64,000 bases of DNA from Streptomyces erythrochromogenes (GTDB lineage Bacteria > Actinomycetota > Actinomycetes > Streptomycetales > Streptomycetaceae), in contig NZ_CP108036.1 of NCBI RefSeq assembly GCF_036170895.1, positions 7,847,501 to 7,911,500 on the forward strand, in the 5' to 3' direction. Below, piece after piece: positions 23,651-32,483 of this stretch. A program made the translations under genes and the position numbers. Each line of letters begins with the position of its first letter. Position 1 is the first letter of the stretch. Under the pieces are notes generated by a model that was not told the origin of the DNA, ran no database searches, and saw only the letters and a program-made list of their open reading frames with translations.

Positions 23651-23956
23651 TCAGACCAGAGTCGCCTTCAGACGGGCTGCTTTCTGGCGGACAGAGTGGA
23701 TGCGTTCGGTGGCGTCGTGGATGGCGGTGATGGCGTCGCGGAACGGTTCGCGTCTGCCGTGTCGGGCGGGGAGGGGGCCGCAGGTGATGAGGGCGGCGCG
23801 TCCGGCGGGCTGGGCGCATCTCACGCCGGTGAAGAGCGGCGTGTCGGTGACGTTGATGTCGGCGTAGACGAACACTTGGGTTGTGGAGGGGGAGCGGAAC
23901 CGTTGGCGGGGGCGGTCGTTGTACCGGCCGCGACACACACTGCCCGGCAACTTCAT
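23651..23956 (-). CDS. Hypothetical protein, 101 residues
   Basis: A leftward ORF from ATG 23956, preceded by GGGGGAA at close spacing. The sequence reads as a genuine protein: QVFVYADINVTDTPLFTG, then GVRCAQPAGRAALITCGPLPARHG, and a helical C-terminus, FRDAITAIHDATERIHSVRQKAARL. There is no signal peptide or membrane segment. I do not recognise a family. Longer frames covering the same DNA in other registers are Arg/His/Pro-rich artefacts. It stands just downstream of a long hairpin and within the accessory zone, so it may belong to a mobile element. Confidence 0.5.
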   Translation of the reverse strand: MKLPGSVCRGRYNDRPRQRFRSPSTTQVFVYADINVTDTPLFTGVRCAQPAGRAALITCGPLPARHGRREPFRDAITAIHDATERIHSVRQKAARLKATLV

Positions 23957-23985
23957 CCGTTCCCCCACGGGTCTGCCCGGGGGCG

Positions 23986-24034
23986 TGCCCAGTTCCTGAC
24001 CACCTGTCCGCGTCAGGTGGTCAGGCACTGGGCA
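23986..24034. terminator. Very long stem-loop (21-bp arms, one mismatch)
   Basis: The arms pair over 21 positions: TGCCCAGT, one T/C mismatch, then CCTGACCACCTG, around a 7-nt loop TCCGCGT. The right arm is at 24014-24034. It lies downstream of the leftward Thr-rich secreted protein gene (stop 24162) and upstream of the 101-residue ORF. It is well placed as a terminator for the former, although it has no T-tract. An alternative is a hairpin from a mobile element. Confidence 0.6.
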
Positions 24035-24161
24035 ACAACCCTCGTGAACGGGGCCGCCGGCCGGGCTAGGGCCCGGGTAGCCCGTGACGATATGCCGCGA
24101 GGGATGCCGTTCGCATTCTGTTGCTGATCTATGGGGCCTGCGCGCCGGCCGGATCGTCTTC

Positions 24162-24722
24162 TCAGCAGTACCTGGCGGCCGCTGCGGAGGCTCCCTCATC
24201 CCAGGCCTTGTCGTAGGCCGAAAGCGCAGTGGGGCCTCCTGCCTGGGGCCGTCCCTTCCTGGCCTGGCAGTTCTCCTTGACCGCCGTGTAGCCGTCGGTG
24301 TAACCGGTGGTCCTCTCATCGTTGTTGTTCGGGGCCGGGAGGTTCTGCTGGTGCTTGGTCACCGTGACCGTCTTCTTGATGACCTTGCCGAGGCGGTTCT
24401 TTATGGTCTTGGTGACCGTGGTGGTCGTGACGACCTTGACCTTGTTGCCGTGGTGGTCCCTGGTGGTCTCGGTGACCGTTTTGGTCTTCTGGGTCATGGT
24501 CTTGCCGTGGGGCAGGTTTCGTGTCGTGGTCACCATCTCGGTCTTGGTAGTCGTGGTGTTGCGGCCCGTGTGCGCCAACTGCTGGTGCACCGCCTGGACC
24601 CCTGTGCCCTGCGGAGCCGCGGGTGCGGCGAAGGCGGTGGTGGGCAGGAGAGCTCCACCGGCGGCGAGGGCCCCGGAGGCGCCGAGGAGGGCGAGACGCT
24701 GGGGCAGGGTGGTACGGGTCAT
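24162..24722 (-). CDS. Secreted Thr/Lys-rich low-complexity protein
   Basis: A 186-residue exported protein. ATG 24722 follows AAGGAG at ideal spacing; an upstream in-frame ATG at 24740 lacks one. A signal peptide covers about residues 1-32 (LALLGASGALAAGGALL, ending AFA). The mature protein has a central basic, beta-strand-prone tract of about 80 residues built on TVTKT, TTTTV and KTxTxT patterns (about 55-130). A Cys-containing C-terminus follows (ENCQARKG, and a terminal AARYC). The two Cys may form a disulphide. I know no family for it. The alternation of Thr and Lys or Val suggests an extended amyloid-like or cell-wall-binding strand structure. Confidence 0.75.
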   Translation of the reverse strand: MTRTTLPQRLALLGASGALAAGGALLPTTAFAAPAAPQGTGVQAVHQQLAHTGRNTTTTKTEMVTTTRNLPHGKTMTQKTKTVTETTRDHHGNKVKVVTTTTVTKTIKNRLGKVIKKTVTVTKHQQNLPAPNNNDERTTGYTDGYTAVKENCQARKGRPQAGGPTALSAYDKAWDEGASAAAARYC

Positions 24723-26182
24723 GATGGTGCTCCTTGACATGAGGGACGACCGGGAGGCCGGGAGGACCGGCCCTGCCCGGCGGGACCCTGCTGGGCCCGT
24801 GAATCCATTGGGCTTCAGCGACCGCTTGCTGGTCATGACCCTGAAACTCGGGGCCTGACGGGCACCCATCTGCCGTGGCGTCCCGCGCAGCCCCGGCACC
24901 GTCGACGCGTGATCTCCGTGGAGGAGTCCCGGGCCGCATGGTCGGTGTTGTGGGCCGGCCACGTGGGCGGGGCAGCCCCAGCAAGCCTGGCCGTCGTCCT
25001 CGGCCCCGGGGGCTACGCCGCCTTCACCCGCACTGCGCTGTCCGCGCACCCCCGCAGGCCAGCCGCATCACCCTCCCCGGCCCGGGACGACCAGCGATAC
25101 CGCCCTCGCCTCCGACCTGCTTCAGGGCCTGGGCTAACCGGCCCGCATCCCGGGCCGGCACGCCACTGCTGTGGGAGGCCGCTGCGGCCTGGCACCGGCG
25201 CAGGAGTTCCGGGCGCATAGGGAGGCGGCCGCGGACGCGGGCGTGCTGCTGCGTGAGGCCGCCGCCCTGACCGGCACCCGCCCGCCGGTGGCGGGACCGA
25301 CGTCGCGTACGGCGGGGGCCCGCAGCGCACCGCCGGCACGGTCCTGCCGGCGCGCAGCCCGGGCACCGGGGGAGCGGCGGGCCGTGGCCTGCCGCCCCCG
25401 GCCTGTACCCGGTGTGCCGGCCCGTCCGCGCCCCGTTCCGCCACGGCCGGACCGGCCCCGCCGGCCCGTACCCGCTGACCCGCCCCGACCGATTGAGGGA
25501 GTCCTTGCTGATGCCGGCCGGATACCCGCCGCTGCCCCAGCCGTTCGCCGAATCACTGGGGAGGCGGGCACAGACGGCGATGGCCTACCGCCTGGTGCCG
25601 GCCGTCTCCGACGCGGTCCGCCGCGCCGCCCAGAAGCGCTTCACCGGCCAGGCTGCGGGTGCTGCCCCCGCCCTCCCGGACCCCGGCGGTCTCGCCCGGT
25701 TGCAGCGCCATTTCGCGCGCTGCCCGGTACCTCGCCCGCCGTCCCCGGGAACGCAGCGGTGGGCGTCGGCTCCGAGGCGGCCCTCGCCACCACCGACTAC
25801 GGGACCGGGCCGCTCGATTGGCGGACGGTCGAGGGGCGGCGGCAGGGCTCTGGCCGCTCCCGGCGCTGCCGACCACGCCCACATGCGGCCCGTCCCGACC
25901 AGTGGAATAGTGGGGAACGGATAGGCGCCCCTTGGGGATGTGGATGACCACAGACCTTCACGTGTCGTCAGCATCTCCGCTCCCTCGCGCCGAGGTCGAA
26001 GGCGCCGTCCCCTCAACTGCAACCGGCAGGAACCGGGCCCTGAGCATTACCCGTCGTCTCTGAGGCCTGCCGCTGAGCTGACATGTTCACCGCCGACACT
26101 CCTCCGTGAGACACGGGAGACGTGCGCGGTCGGGGCCCTCGTTGAGCAAAGTGACTGCCGTCAGCCGGGGGAAGGACATCTC
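24723..26182. other. Long stretch without a confident gene
   Basis: About 1.46 kb. Several short protein-like pieces occur: a rightward frame from 24909 with SVLWAGHVGG and VVLGPGGYAAFTRTAL, another around 25190 with QEFRAHREAAADAGVLL, and one near 25511 with PLPQPFAESLGRRAQTAMAYRL. They lie in different frames and none is intact. They look like frameshifted remnants of genes, perhaps from an integrated element. No RNA gene or hairpin of note was seen. Confidence 0.3.
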
Positions 26183-26740
26183 ATGAGAAGAAGGACCCTG
26201 TCCACCGCGGCCGTAGCTGCTATGGCGTTCAGCGGGTGGACCGCTGTCAACACGGCCGATGCAGCGCAACGGGCCGCACCCGGCGCCATCTGCTTCCTCT
26301 CGGAAGGCCCCAACAACACGTTCGGCGTGTCGGGCGAAGGGTTCAGGCCCGGCGAACGCGTCACCGTAAGGGACTCACAGGGCACCACGGTGCGCACGAC
26401 CACAGCCATCACAGGAGGCTTCTTCGAGGTCATGGGGCTGCCGAACGACACCTACAGCGCCGCGGGACGTCGGGCCACGGCGATCTGCCCGAAGTGGGTG
26501 TCGGACGAGGAGGCCGCGATCAAGTGCACCGTGACCAAGGGCCCGGGCACGACCTACGGCGTGTCCGGCAGGGGATTCCCGGTGGCGGAGACGGTCACGT
26601 TGAAGAACTCCTCCGGTGCCGTTGTGAACACCACCCAAACCATCCAGGACGGGTTCTTCGAGTTCACCGGCGTCCCCAACGACACGTACACCGTCACCTC
26701 GAAGTTCGCGAAGGTGACCTGCGCCAAGGCCGCCGAGTAG
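26183..26740 (+). CDS. Secreted protein with two tandem Ig-like repeats
   Basis: A 185-residue exported protein. ATG 26183 follows GGGGGAAGGA; a longer in-frame extension to 25940 has no start signal. The signal peptide is about residues 1-29 (LSTAAVAAMAFSGWTAV, ending ADA). The mature part is a duplication of about 75 residues. Repeat one has CFLSEGPNNTFGVSGEGFRPGE and ends GFFEVMGLPNDTY. Repeat two has CTVTKGPGTTYGVSGRGFPVAE and ends GFFEFTGVPNDTY. Each repeat contains two Cys, likely paired. The pattern suggests a beta-sandwich surface or adhesion domain. The function is unknown, and nothing nearby suggests an enzyme partner. Confidence 0.8.
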   Translation: MRRRTLSTAAVAAMAFSGWTAVNTADAAQRAAPGAICFLSEGPNNTFGVSGEGFRPGERVTVRDSQGTTVRTTTAITGGFFEVMGLPNDTYSAAGRRATAICPKWVSDEEAAIKCTVTKGPGTTYGVSGRGFPVAETVTLKNSSGAVVNTTQTIQDGFFEFTGVPNDTYTVTSKFAKVTCAKAAE

Positions 26741-27373
26741 CGGAACCCCCCCGCCCACGGCAGGCCGACCAGGGCACGGGACGGGCACCCGCCGCGACGG
26801 TCCTCGACAGGTGAATCTGCGCGGACTCCTCCGTCGTCGTTCCGGGCCCGACGCAGGCACTTCCTGAGTCGTCACCCCGCGCAGCACCTTGGGTTCATAC
26901 GGTCCCTCCGCACGTAGGTCGGTGCAGGGTGATTGCTATCACCGACCGGTGCTACGTCCCTTCACAAGCGAGGGGTGACCTTCGAGGCCGAAGGCCCGAC
27001 CCCCTGCCGTCGACGCGGGTTGACCTGGGCTTGCGAGCCGAGGGATGAGTACTGCAACGAGAAAGCCAGCACCGGCGTACGCGTCCGCCCAGCTGTCTGC
27101 GGGAGGCCCAGCCCAAGGCGCATGCTCCGTGCTGCCGCGGCATCCTCACCGAATCGGCGTCGACCCCGCGCCTGCAGGCATCGTCCGAGCGCGGTTGCCT
27201 GAAGCCCCTGAAGCCCCTGAAGCCCCTGGAGCACAGTGGCCAGTCCGGCCGGTCATGTCCGGCGCACCCTGCGCCGGGGCCGCCGCCCGCGGCCCCGCAT
27301 GTCAACCCGACGCGAGCCGACCGGTGCACTGATGTCCGGGCGGGGACTCATGGGACATGGCCCGGCACCCGGC
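26741..27373. other. Intergenic region with nested palindrome and short tandem repeat
   Basis: About 630 bp without a gene. At 26917-26947 two inverted repeats are nested: GGTCGGTG/CACCGACC and GGTGAT-tgct-ATCACC, resembling an operator. At 27198-27224 CCTGAAGCC is repeated three times in tandem, with a fourth degenerate copy. Neither is tied to a known regulator. The flanking genes converge on this region (secreted protein from the left, response regulator from the right). Confidence 0.4.
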
Positions 27374-28036
27374 TCAGGTTCCGGGGAGGATACGGCGCGT
27401 TTCGTAGGCCCACATCGCGATCTCGACCCGGTTGCGGGCGCCGAGTTTGGCCATCAGGCTGGCCAGATGCGTCTTCACCGTGCTGAGGCTGATGTGCAGT
27501 GCATCGGCGATCTCGGTGTTGGTCAGCCCGCGAGCGACGGCCAGGAGCACCTGCTCCTCGCGGGCGGTGACGGGGGAGACCGGCTGGGCCACGGGCCGGC
27601 CGGCGGGCAGGTCCGCGAATGTCTGGAGCAGACGGACGGTGACGCTGGGCGCAATGAGCGCCTCACCGCCGGACGCCGACCGTACGGCTTGGGCCAGAAG
27701 GTCTGGTCCCGTGTCCTTGAGGAGGAATCCGCGGGCGCCGGCACGCAGCGCGCCGTAGACGTACTCGTCGAGGTCGAACGTGGTGATGACGACCACGGCC
27801 AGCGGGTCGGCGACGCCCGGGCCGGCGACCAGCCGGGTGGCTTCGAGCCCGTCGAGTACGGGCATGCGGATGTCGAACAGGCAGACGTCGGGGCGCAGTT
27901 CGCGGGCCAGACGTACCGCCTCCCGCCCGTCGGCGGCCTCGCCGACCACCTCGATGCCGGGCTGGGCGTTCAGCATGATCCGCAACCCGTTGCGGATGAT
28001 CGTCTGGTCGTCAGCGACGAGGACGCGAATGGACAC
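27374..28036 (-). CDS. NarL/FixJ-type response regulator
   Basis: A response regulator of about 220 residues. The receiver domain (about 1-120) has the acidic pocket DD in VLVADDQ, the phosphoacceptor Asp in CLFDIRMPVLDG, and the Lys in FLLKDTGPD. The C-terminal LuxR-type helix-turn-helix has TAREEQVLLAVARGLTNTEIADALHISLSTVKTHLASLMAKL. The start is placed at GTG 28036, with GAGGAG 8 nt upstream. This gives a 26-bp overlap with the kinase gene and the usual N-terminus; a longer frame to 28075 is possible. It forms a two-component pair with the kinase and probably controls the divergent MMPL transporter. Confidence 0.9.
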   Translation of the reverse strand: MSIRVLVADDQTIIRNGLRIMLNAQPGIEVVGEAADGREAVRLARELRPDVCLFDIRMPVLDGLEATRLVAGPGVADPLAVVVITTFDLDEYVYGALRAGARGFLLKDTGPDLLAQAVRSASGGEALIAPSVTVRLLQTFADLPAGRPVAQPVSPVTAREEQVLLAVARGLTNTEIADALHISLSTVKTHLASLMAKLGARNRVEIAMWAYETRRILPGT

Positions 28037-29183
28037 CGCTCTCGCTCCTCGCTCTCGGCAGTTCGGCGTTGACATGCCAGCCCCGGTCGGTACCAGGGCC
28101 GGCTCGTAGTGTGCCGCCGAGCAGCGTCGCGCGCTCGCGCAATCCGGTAAGTCCGTATCCGTCGCGACCCCGGCCGGTGCGCCGGCCGTTGTCGCGCACG
28201 CTCACCCGCACCGTGTGCCGTTCCGCGGCGACCCGGACGACGACCTCGGTCGCGTCGACCGCATGGCGCAGCGCGTTGGTCACCGACTCCTGCACGATCC
28301 GGTAGACGGCCGCGTCCACGGCCGGGGGCAGCGCGTCCAGTTCGCCTTCGAGCCCCAGGTCGACCCTGAGGCGACCCCCCGGGGTGCGCACCAGGCGCTC
28401 CAGATCCGCGACTCCGGCAGGGGGCGCCAGCTCGGCGCCGACCCCGCGGTCGCGCAGCGCGGCGACCATGGCGCGCATTTCCTCCAGCGTGCGCGCCCCT
28501 TCCTCCTCGACCTCCTCCAGCGCCTCGACGGCGGCTGACGGGTCGGTGCCCGCGAGCACCCGGCCCGCCTGGGCGATGATCACCATGGCCGACACGTGGT
28601 GGGCCACCGTGTCGTGCAGTTCCCGGGCGAGCTGCTCGCGCTCGCGGGAGCGCACCTGGTCCAACTGCCGCTCGCGAGCGGTCACCCGGAACCGCACGGC
28701 AGCCCCGACCACGCCGGGCAGCAGCAGGAAGACGAAGCCCACGACCTTTTCGACGACCGGGGTCCCGTCCGTGACGACGCACAGCGCGCCGGCCGCGAGG
28801 ATCACCGCGCCGCCCAGCACGATCTCGCGTCCCGATCCCCACCGGGGCAGCGCGTACACCAGCACGAGCACGACCGCGCCGGTGTACAGGCCGACGGGCT
28901 CGCGCGGTGCGGCGACGAGCGAGGCCACCGGAAGCAGGATCACCGAGCCGAACGCCAGCGTCACCATCGCCAGCGGGCGGGTCCGGCGCCAGAGGGGCAG
29001 CAGGCACAGCCATACGGCGACCACCACCGCCACCGGCCGCCACACGACGTTCTCGCGCAGGGTGGCCTCCAGCGCCACACCGGCAAGGCCCGCGGCGAGC
29101 AGCGCCCAGTCCCGCCGCACCCGGGCGGGCGGGTCGGGCGGCCGGGGTTCGGTCCACAGGGTTCGCAGGTCGTCTCGGAGCAC
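28011..29183 (-). CDS. Sensor histidine kinase (NarL-partner type, HisKA_3)
   Basis: A 390-residue membrane kinase starting at GTG 29183. Five or so hydrophobic segments fill about residues 25-155. The dimerisation and phosphoacceptor region is RELHDTVAHHVSAMVIIAQAG (His near 190), typical of the HisKA_3 class. The ATPase domain has a degenerate N-box (QESVTNALRHA), followed by VRVSVRDNGRR and GYGLTGLRERATLLGG. The response regulator gene follows with overlap, so both are co-transcribed. An MMPL transporter gene is divergent, 175 bp away. This suggests the pair senses envelope or drug stress and regulates the pump; the signal is unknown. Confidence 0.9.
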   Translation of the reverse strand: MLRDDLRTLWTEPRPPDPPARVRRDWALLAAGLAGVALEATLRENVVWRPVAVVVAVWLCLLPLWRRTRPLAMVTLAFGSVILLPVASLVAAPREPVGLYTGAVVLVLVYALPRWGSGREIVLGGAVILAAGALCVVTDGTPVVEKVVGFVFLLLPGVVGAAVRFRVTARERQLDQVRSREREQLARELHDTVAHHVSAMVIIAQAGRVLAGTDPSAAVEALEEVEEEGARTLEEMRAMVAALRDRGVGAELAPPAGVADLERLVRTPGGRLRVDLGLEGELDALPPAVDAAVYRIVQESVTNALRHAVDATEVVVRVAAERHTVRVSVRDNGRRTGRGRDGYGLTGLRERATLLGGTLRAGPGTDRGWHVNAELPRARSESGVHSRPRR

Positions 29184-29358
29184 AGTTCTCAGCCTAGGGA
29201 CCGCGGCGTGCCGCGCATCGGCCGAAAGGACGGGTCGTCACTCCGCCCCGGGGCCGACGGATCCGCGGCCTTCGGGCCGATGCCGCGGAGCGCCGCGGCG
29301 ACGAGCCTCGGTATCGGCGGCCGTACAAGGACGGCCGACGAGGTGGTTGGAGGACCCG

Positions 29359-31629
29359 ATGCTCTCGAAAGCCCTGTTGCGCCTGGGCGCAAGCGCCGCC
29401 CGCCATCCCTGGCGGGTGATCGCGGCGTGGCTGATCGCCGCCACGCTCGCCGTCCTCGCAGCCGTAGCCTTCGGCGGGCGTACCGCGGACTCGATGACCG
29501 CTCCGGGACTGGACTCCGGACGGGCCGCGGAACTGATCGAGCGGGCCGGCACCGGCCAGGAGGGGATGACCGCCCAAATGGTCGTCACACCCCTCGACGA
29601 CGGTGCGACGTTCTTCGACGACGACGGCGCGCGCACCGCTCTCACGCGGCTGCGGGCCGAGGTGAAGCGGTTGCCGCACGTGCTCGGCACGAGCGACCCG
29701 GTGGGGGCGCTCGACACCGGCCGGGACACCGCCGTGCGCGGCGGCCTCGTTTCGGCCGACGGGCGGATCGCGGTCGTCCGGGTGCAGTACCCCGACCAGA
29801 GCCGGCTGTCGGCCGAAGACCTCGACGCCCTCGTCGATCTCGGCGACCGGCTGCGCGCCGAGCTGCCCCTGCGCATCGAGATGGGCGGGCACCTCTTCTA
29901 CGCCTTCTCCGACCCCGACGGCGGCGCGAGCGAGCTGATCGGCCTCCTCGCCGCGGCCGCGATCCTGTTCCTGGCGTTCGGTTCACTCGTCGCCGCCGCG
30001 CTGCCGATCGGCATGGCGGTCTTCGGGCTGACCATCGGAGTCGCCACGATGACGGTACTGGCGGGGGTGACGGACGTCCCGACCTTCGCCCCCGTCCTGG
30101 GCAGCATGGTCGGGCTCGGAGTGGGCATCGACTACGCGCTGTTCGTGCTCGCCAGGCACCGGGAGTACCTCGCGTGCGGGCTCGATCCCCACGAGGCTGC
30201 GGGGCGAGCGGTGGCAACGGCGGGGCGGCCCGTGGTCTTCGCCGGCGGCACCGTCGTCGTATCGATCCTCGGCCTGGCGGTCGCGAACGTGCCGTTCATG
30301 ACGGTGGGCGGGCTCGCCGTCTCGATCGTCGTTCTGACCATGGTGCTCGCGTCGGTGACGCTGCTGCCGGCCTTCCTCGGCGCCGCCGGCCCACGCCTGG
30401 CCCGGGCCGGCCGGGTCGGCCGGGCTCTGCAGACCGGGAAGCCGGGCCGACTCGCACGGCGGCGGGACCCGGCGGCAGGCGCCGCCCACGCCGCCGGGTG
30501 GCGTCGCTGGATCGGGCACGTCAGCCAGCACCCGGTGCCGTACGCGATCGGCGCGGCGGGGCTGCTGCTGACCGCGACGCTGCCCGTGCTCGGCCTGCGC
30601 GTCGGCCTGCCCGACGACGGCTCACTGCCCCACAGCCGTACCGAGCGCCGCGCGTACGACCTCGTCGCCGAGGGCTTCGGGCCGGGCACCAACGGTCCCC
30701 TCGTCATCGCCGCGGACCCCGCCGGTGATCCGGGCGTGCTGGACCGTCTCGTCGCCGCGGTCGCGGCGGATCCGGGCATCGCATCCGTCGCGCCGACGCA
30801 CGTCGATCGGGACACCGGCATCGCGACCCTCGTGGTGTTCCCGACCACCAGCCCTCAGGACAAGGCCACGGCCGACACCATCGCCCGGCTGCGCACCGAC
30901 GTGCTGCCCACGGCGATCGGGGACGGCCCGGCCAGGGCCCACGTCGGCGGCGCTGCCGCGAGCCTGTCCGATGTGGGCCAACGCACCAGCCAACGCCTGC
31001 CGGCGTTCGTCGCCGCCGTGCTGGCGATGTCGTTCCTGCTGCTGATGCTGGTCTTCCGCTCGATACTCGTACCGCTCAAGGCGGTGCTGCTGAACCTGCT
31101 GAGCATCGGCGCGGCCTACGGCATCATGGTCGCGGTCTTCCAGTGGGGCTGGGGAGGCGCACTCATCGGGCTGGATGCGACGGTTCCGATCGTGTCGTTC
31201 ATCCCGATGTTCCTCTTCGCCATCCTGTTCGGCCTGTCGATGGACTACGAGGTGTTCCTCCTCTCCCGCGTACGCGAGGAGTACCTGCGCACCGGAGACA
31301 ACGGCACGGCGATCGTCGAGGGCATCTCGCGCACCGCCCGGATCATCACCTCGGCCGCCCTCATCATGGTGGCGGTCTTCCTGTCCTTCGCCGTCGCCGA
31401 CGATCCCTCCGCCAAAATGTTCGGGCTCGGCCTGGCCACCGCGATCTTCATCGACGCCACGGTCGTACGCATGGTGCTGGTACCGGCGACCATGACACTC
31501 CTCGGCCGGACCAACTGGTGGCTGCCGAAGTGGCTGGACCGGATTCTTCCCCGCGGCCCGGTCGGCACCGACGACACCGACGCGGAATCCACGGGCGGGG
31601 CCCCGCGTCCACGGCTGGTCGACCGCTGA
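29359..31629 (+). CDS. MMPL/RND-family transporter
   Basis: A 756-residue membrane transporter of the MMPL family (lipid or drug export, proton-driven). ATG 29359 follows GGAGGA. It shows the duplicated RND plan: one N-terminal helix (about 20-40), an external loop, a block of five helices, then a second copy of the same pattern. Each half has the family hallmark: GVGIDYALFVLARHREYL (about 255-272) and GLSMDYEVFLLSRVREEY (about 625-642). The linker between halves is basic and probably cytoplasmic. The C-terminal tail is acidic. It is divergent from a two-component system, its likely regulator. No substrate-specific genes are adjacent. Confidence 0.92.
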   Translation: MLSKALLRLGASAARHPWRVIAAWLIAATLAVLAAVAFGGRTADSMTAPGLDSGRAAELIERAGTGQEGMTAQMVVTPLDDGATFFDDDGARTALTRLRAEVKRLPHVLGTSDPVGALDTGRDTAVRGGLVSADGRIAVVRVQYPDQSRLSAEDLDALVDLGDRLRAELPLRIEMGGHLFYAFSDPDGGASELIGLLAAAAILFLAFGSLVAAALPIGMAVFGLTIGVATMTVLAGVTDVPTFAPVLGSMVGLGVGIDYALFVLARHREYLACGLDPHEAAGRAVATAGRPVVFAGGTVVVSILGLAVANVPFMTVGGLAVSIVVLTMVLASVTLLPAFLGAAGPRLARAGRVGRALQTGKPGRLARRRDPAAGAAHAAGWRRWIGHVSQHPVPYAIGAAGLLLTATLPVLGLRVGLPDDGSLPHSRTERRAYDLVAEGFGPGTNGPLVIAADPAGDPGVLDRLVAAVAADPGIASVAPTHVDRDTGIATLVVFPTTSPQDKATADTIARLRTDVLPTAIGDGPARAHVGGAAASLSDVGQRTSQRLPAFVAAVLAMSFLLLMLVFRSILVPLKAVLLNLLSIGAAYGIMVAVFQWGWGGALIGLDATVPIVSFIPMFLFAILFGLSMDYEVFLLSRVREEYLRTGDNGTAIVEGISRTARIITSAALIMVAVFLSFAVADDPSAKMFGLGLATAIFIDATVVRMVLVPATMTLLGRTNWWLPKWLDRILPRGPVGTDDTDAESTGGAPRPRLVDR

Positions 31630-32483
31630 CTCGACTCCTGCCCGCCCTTGGCGTCCACCACAGCGCACGCCACCCCGACTGGACCTCCTCGGGGGACAGG
31701 CTCCACGCGATGGGCAGCTCGTCGATCGTCATGGGATTCACCTTTGGGACTCCGGGGGCCCACGCCGCCCGAAGATCGCCACGTTACAGGTCGGGGCAGT
31801 CTCCACTGCCGCCGAGTGAGCGAAGGGCGCGGGCCGTTGTCGGCACGGATACGGCCTCGGTGGAATGCGCCGTCCGGATGTAAGGGGGAAGGAGTGGTGA
31901 GCCTGCGGCAGTTCTACGCCGGTACCGCGCTCGGTCTCGCGTTGAGCGCCGCGGGCCGGGCGCACCAGCCGCCCTCCGGACTACGGCGCCCGCTACGCCG
32001 GCTCGGGGACCGGGGTGCGCGGCCCGGCCGCGTGGACGCTGCTCCTCGCCGCGGTGGTGGTCAGCGCTGTCAGGTGCGTCCGCAGGGCTCTCGGGCCCGA
32101 CCTGACGCCCCGCGCTTCGGGTGTGTTTCCCGGGCTGCGGGTGCTGGAACCGGTCAAAGTCCGCTCGTGCGCCGCAACTCTTCGATGGACAGGGCGTTAG
32201 GACTGGCCTGACCCGGACAGCGGGCCCCGGACCGTGACCGGTTGTTGGTGTGCGTGCTGCGGTAGGCGTACGGGCTCCTGGCCGTGGTTGGCGGCGTGGT
32301 TGCCCAGCCCGGCATGGTCCGTGAGGGGGACGCGTTGGCACGCCACACGACAAGCGGAACCGGCGCCGTGGGTCCTTGCGCTAGACACATACCCGTGATC
32401 ATCGGCTACTGCAGGACAATGACCGACCGCTGCCGATCCGCCGGCGGCACCGCACTTGCGACCAGGGCTGAAGGGGGGAGCCC
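31630..32483. other. Intergenic region with a possible frameshifted small membrane gene
   Basis: About 850 bp. A GTG at 31894 with GGAAGGAG upstream opens a frame (VSLRQFYAGTALGLALSAAG) that loses protein character after about 28 codons. A coding-like membrane segment appears in another frame near 32010-32080 (PAAWTLLLAAVVVSAV). Together they may be a small membrane protein gene broken by a one-base shift. Nothing else is supportable. Confidence 0.3.

Noticed and set aside
27198..27233. Short CCTGAAGCC repeats as a possible CRISPR or regulatory array
   Set aside because: Three tandem 9-bp copies without spacers; a simple tandem repeat, not a CRISPR.
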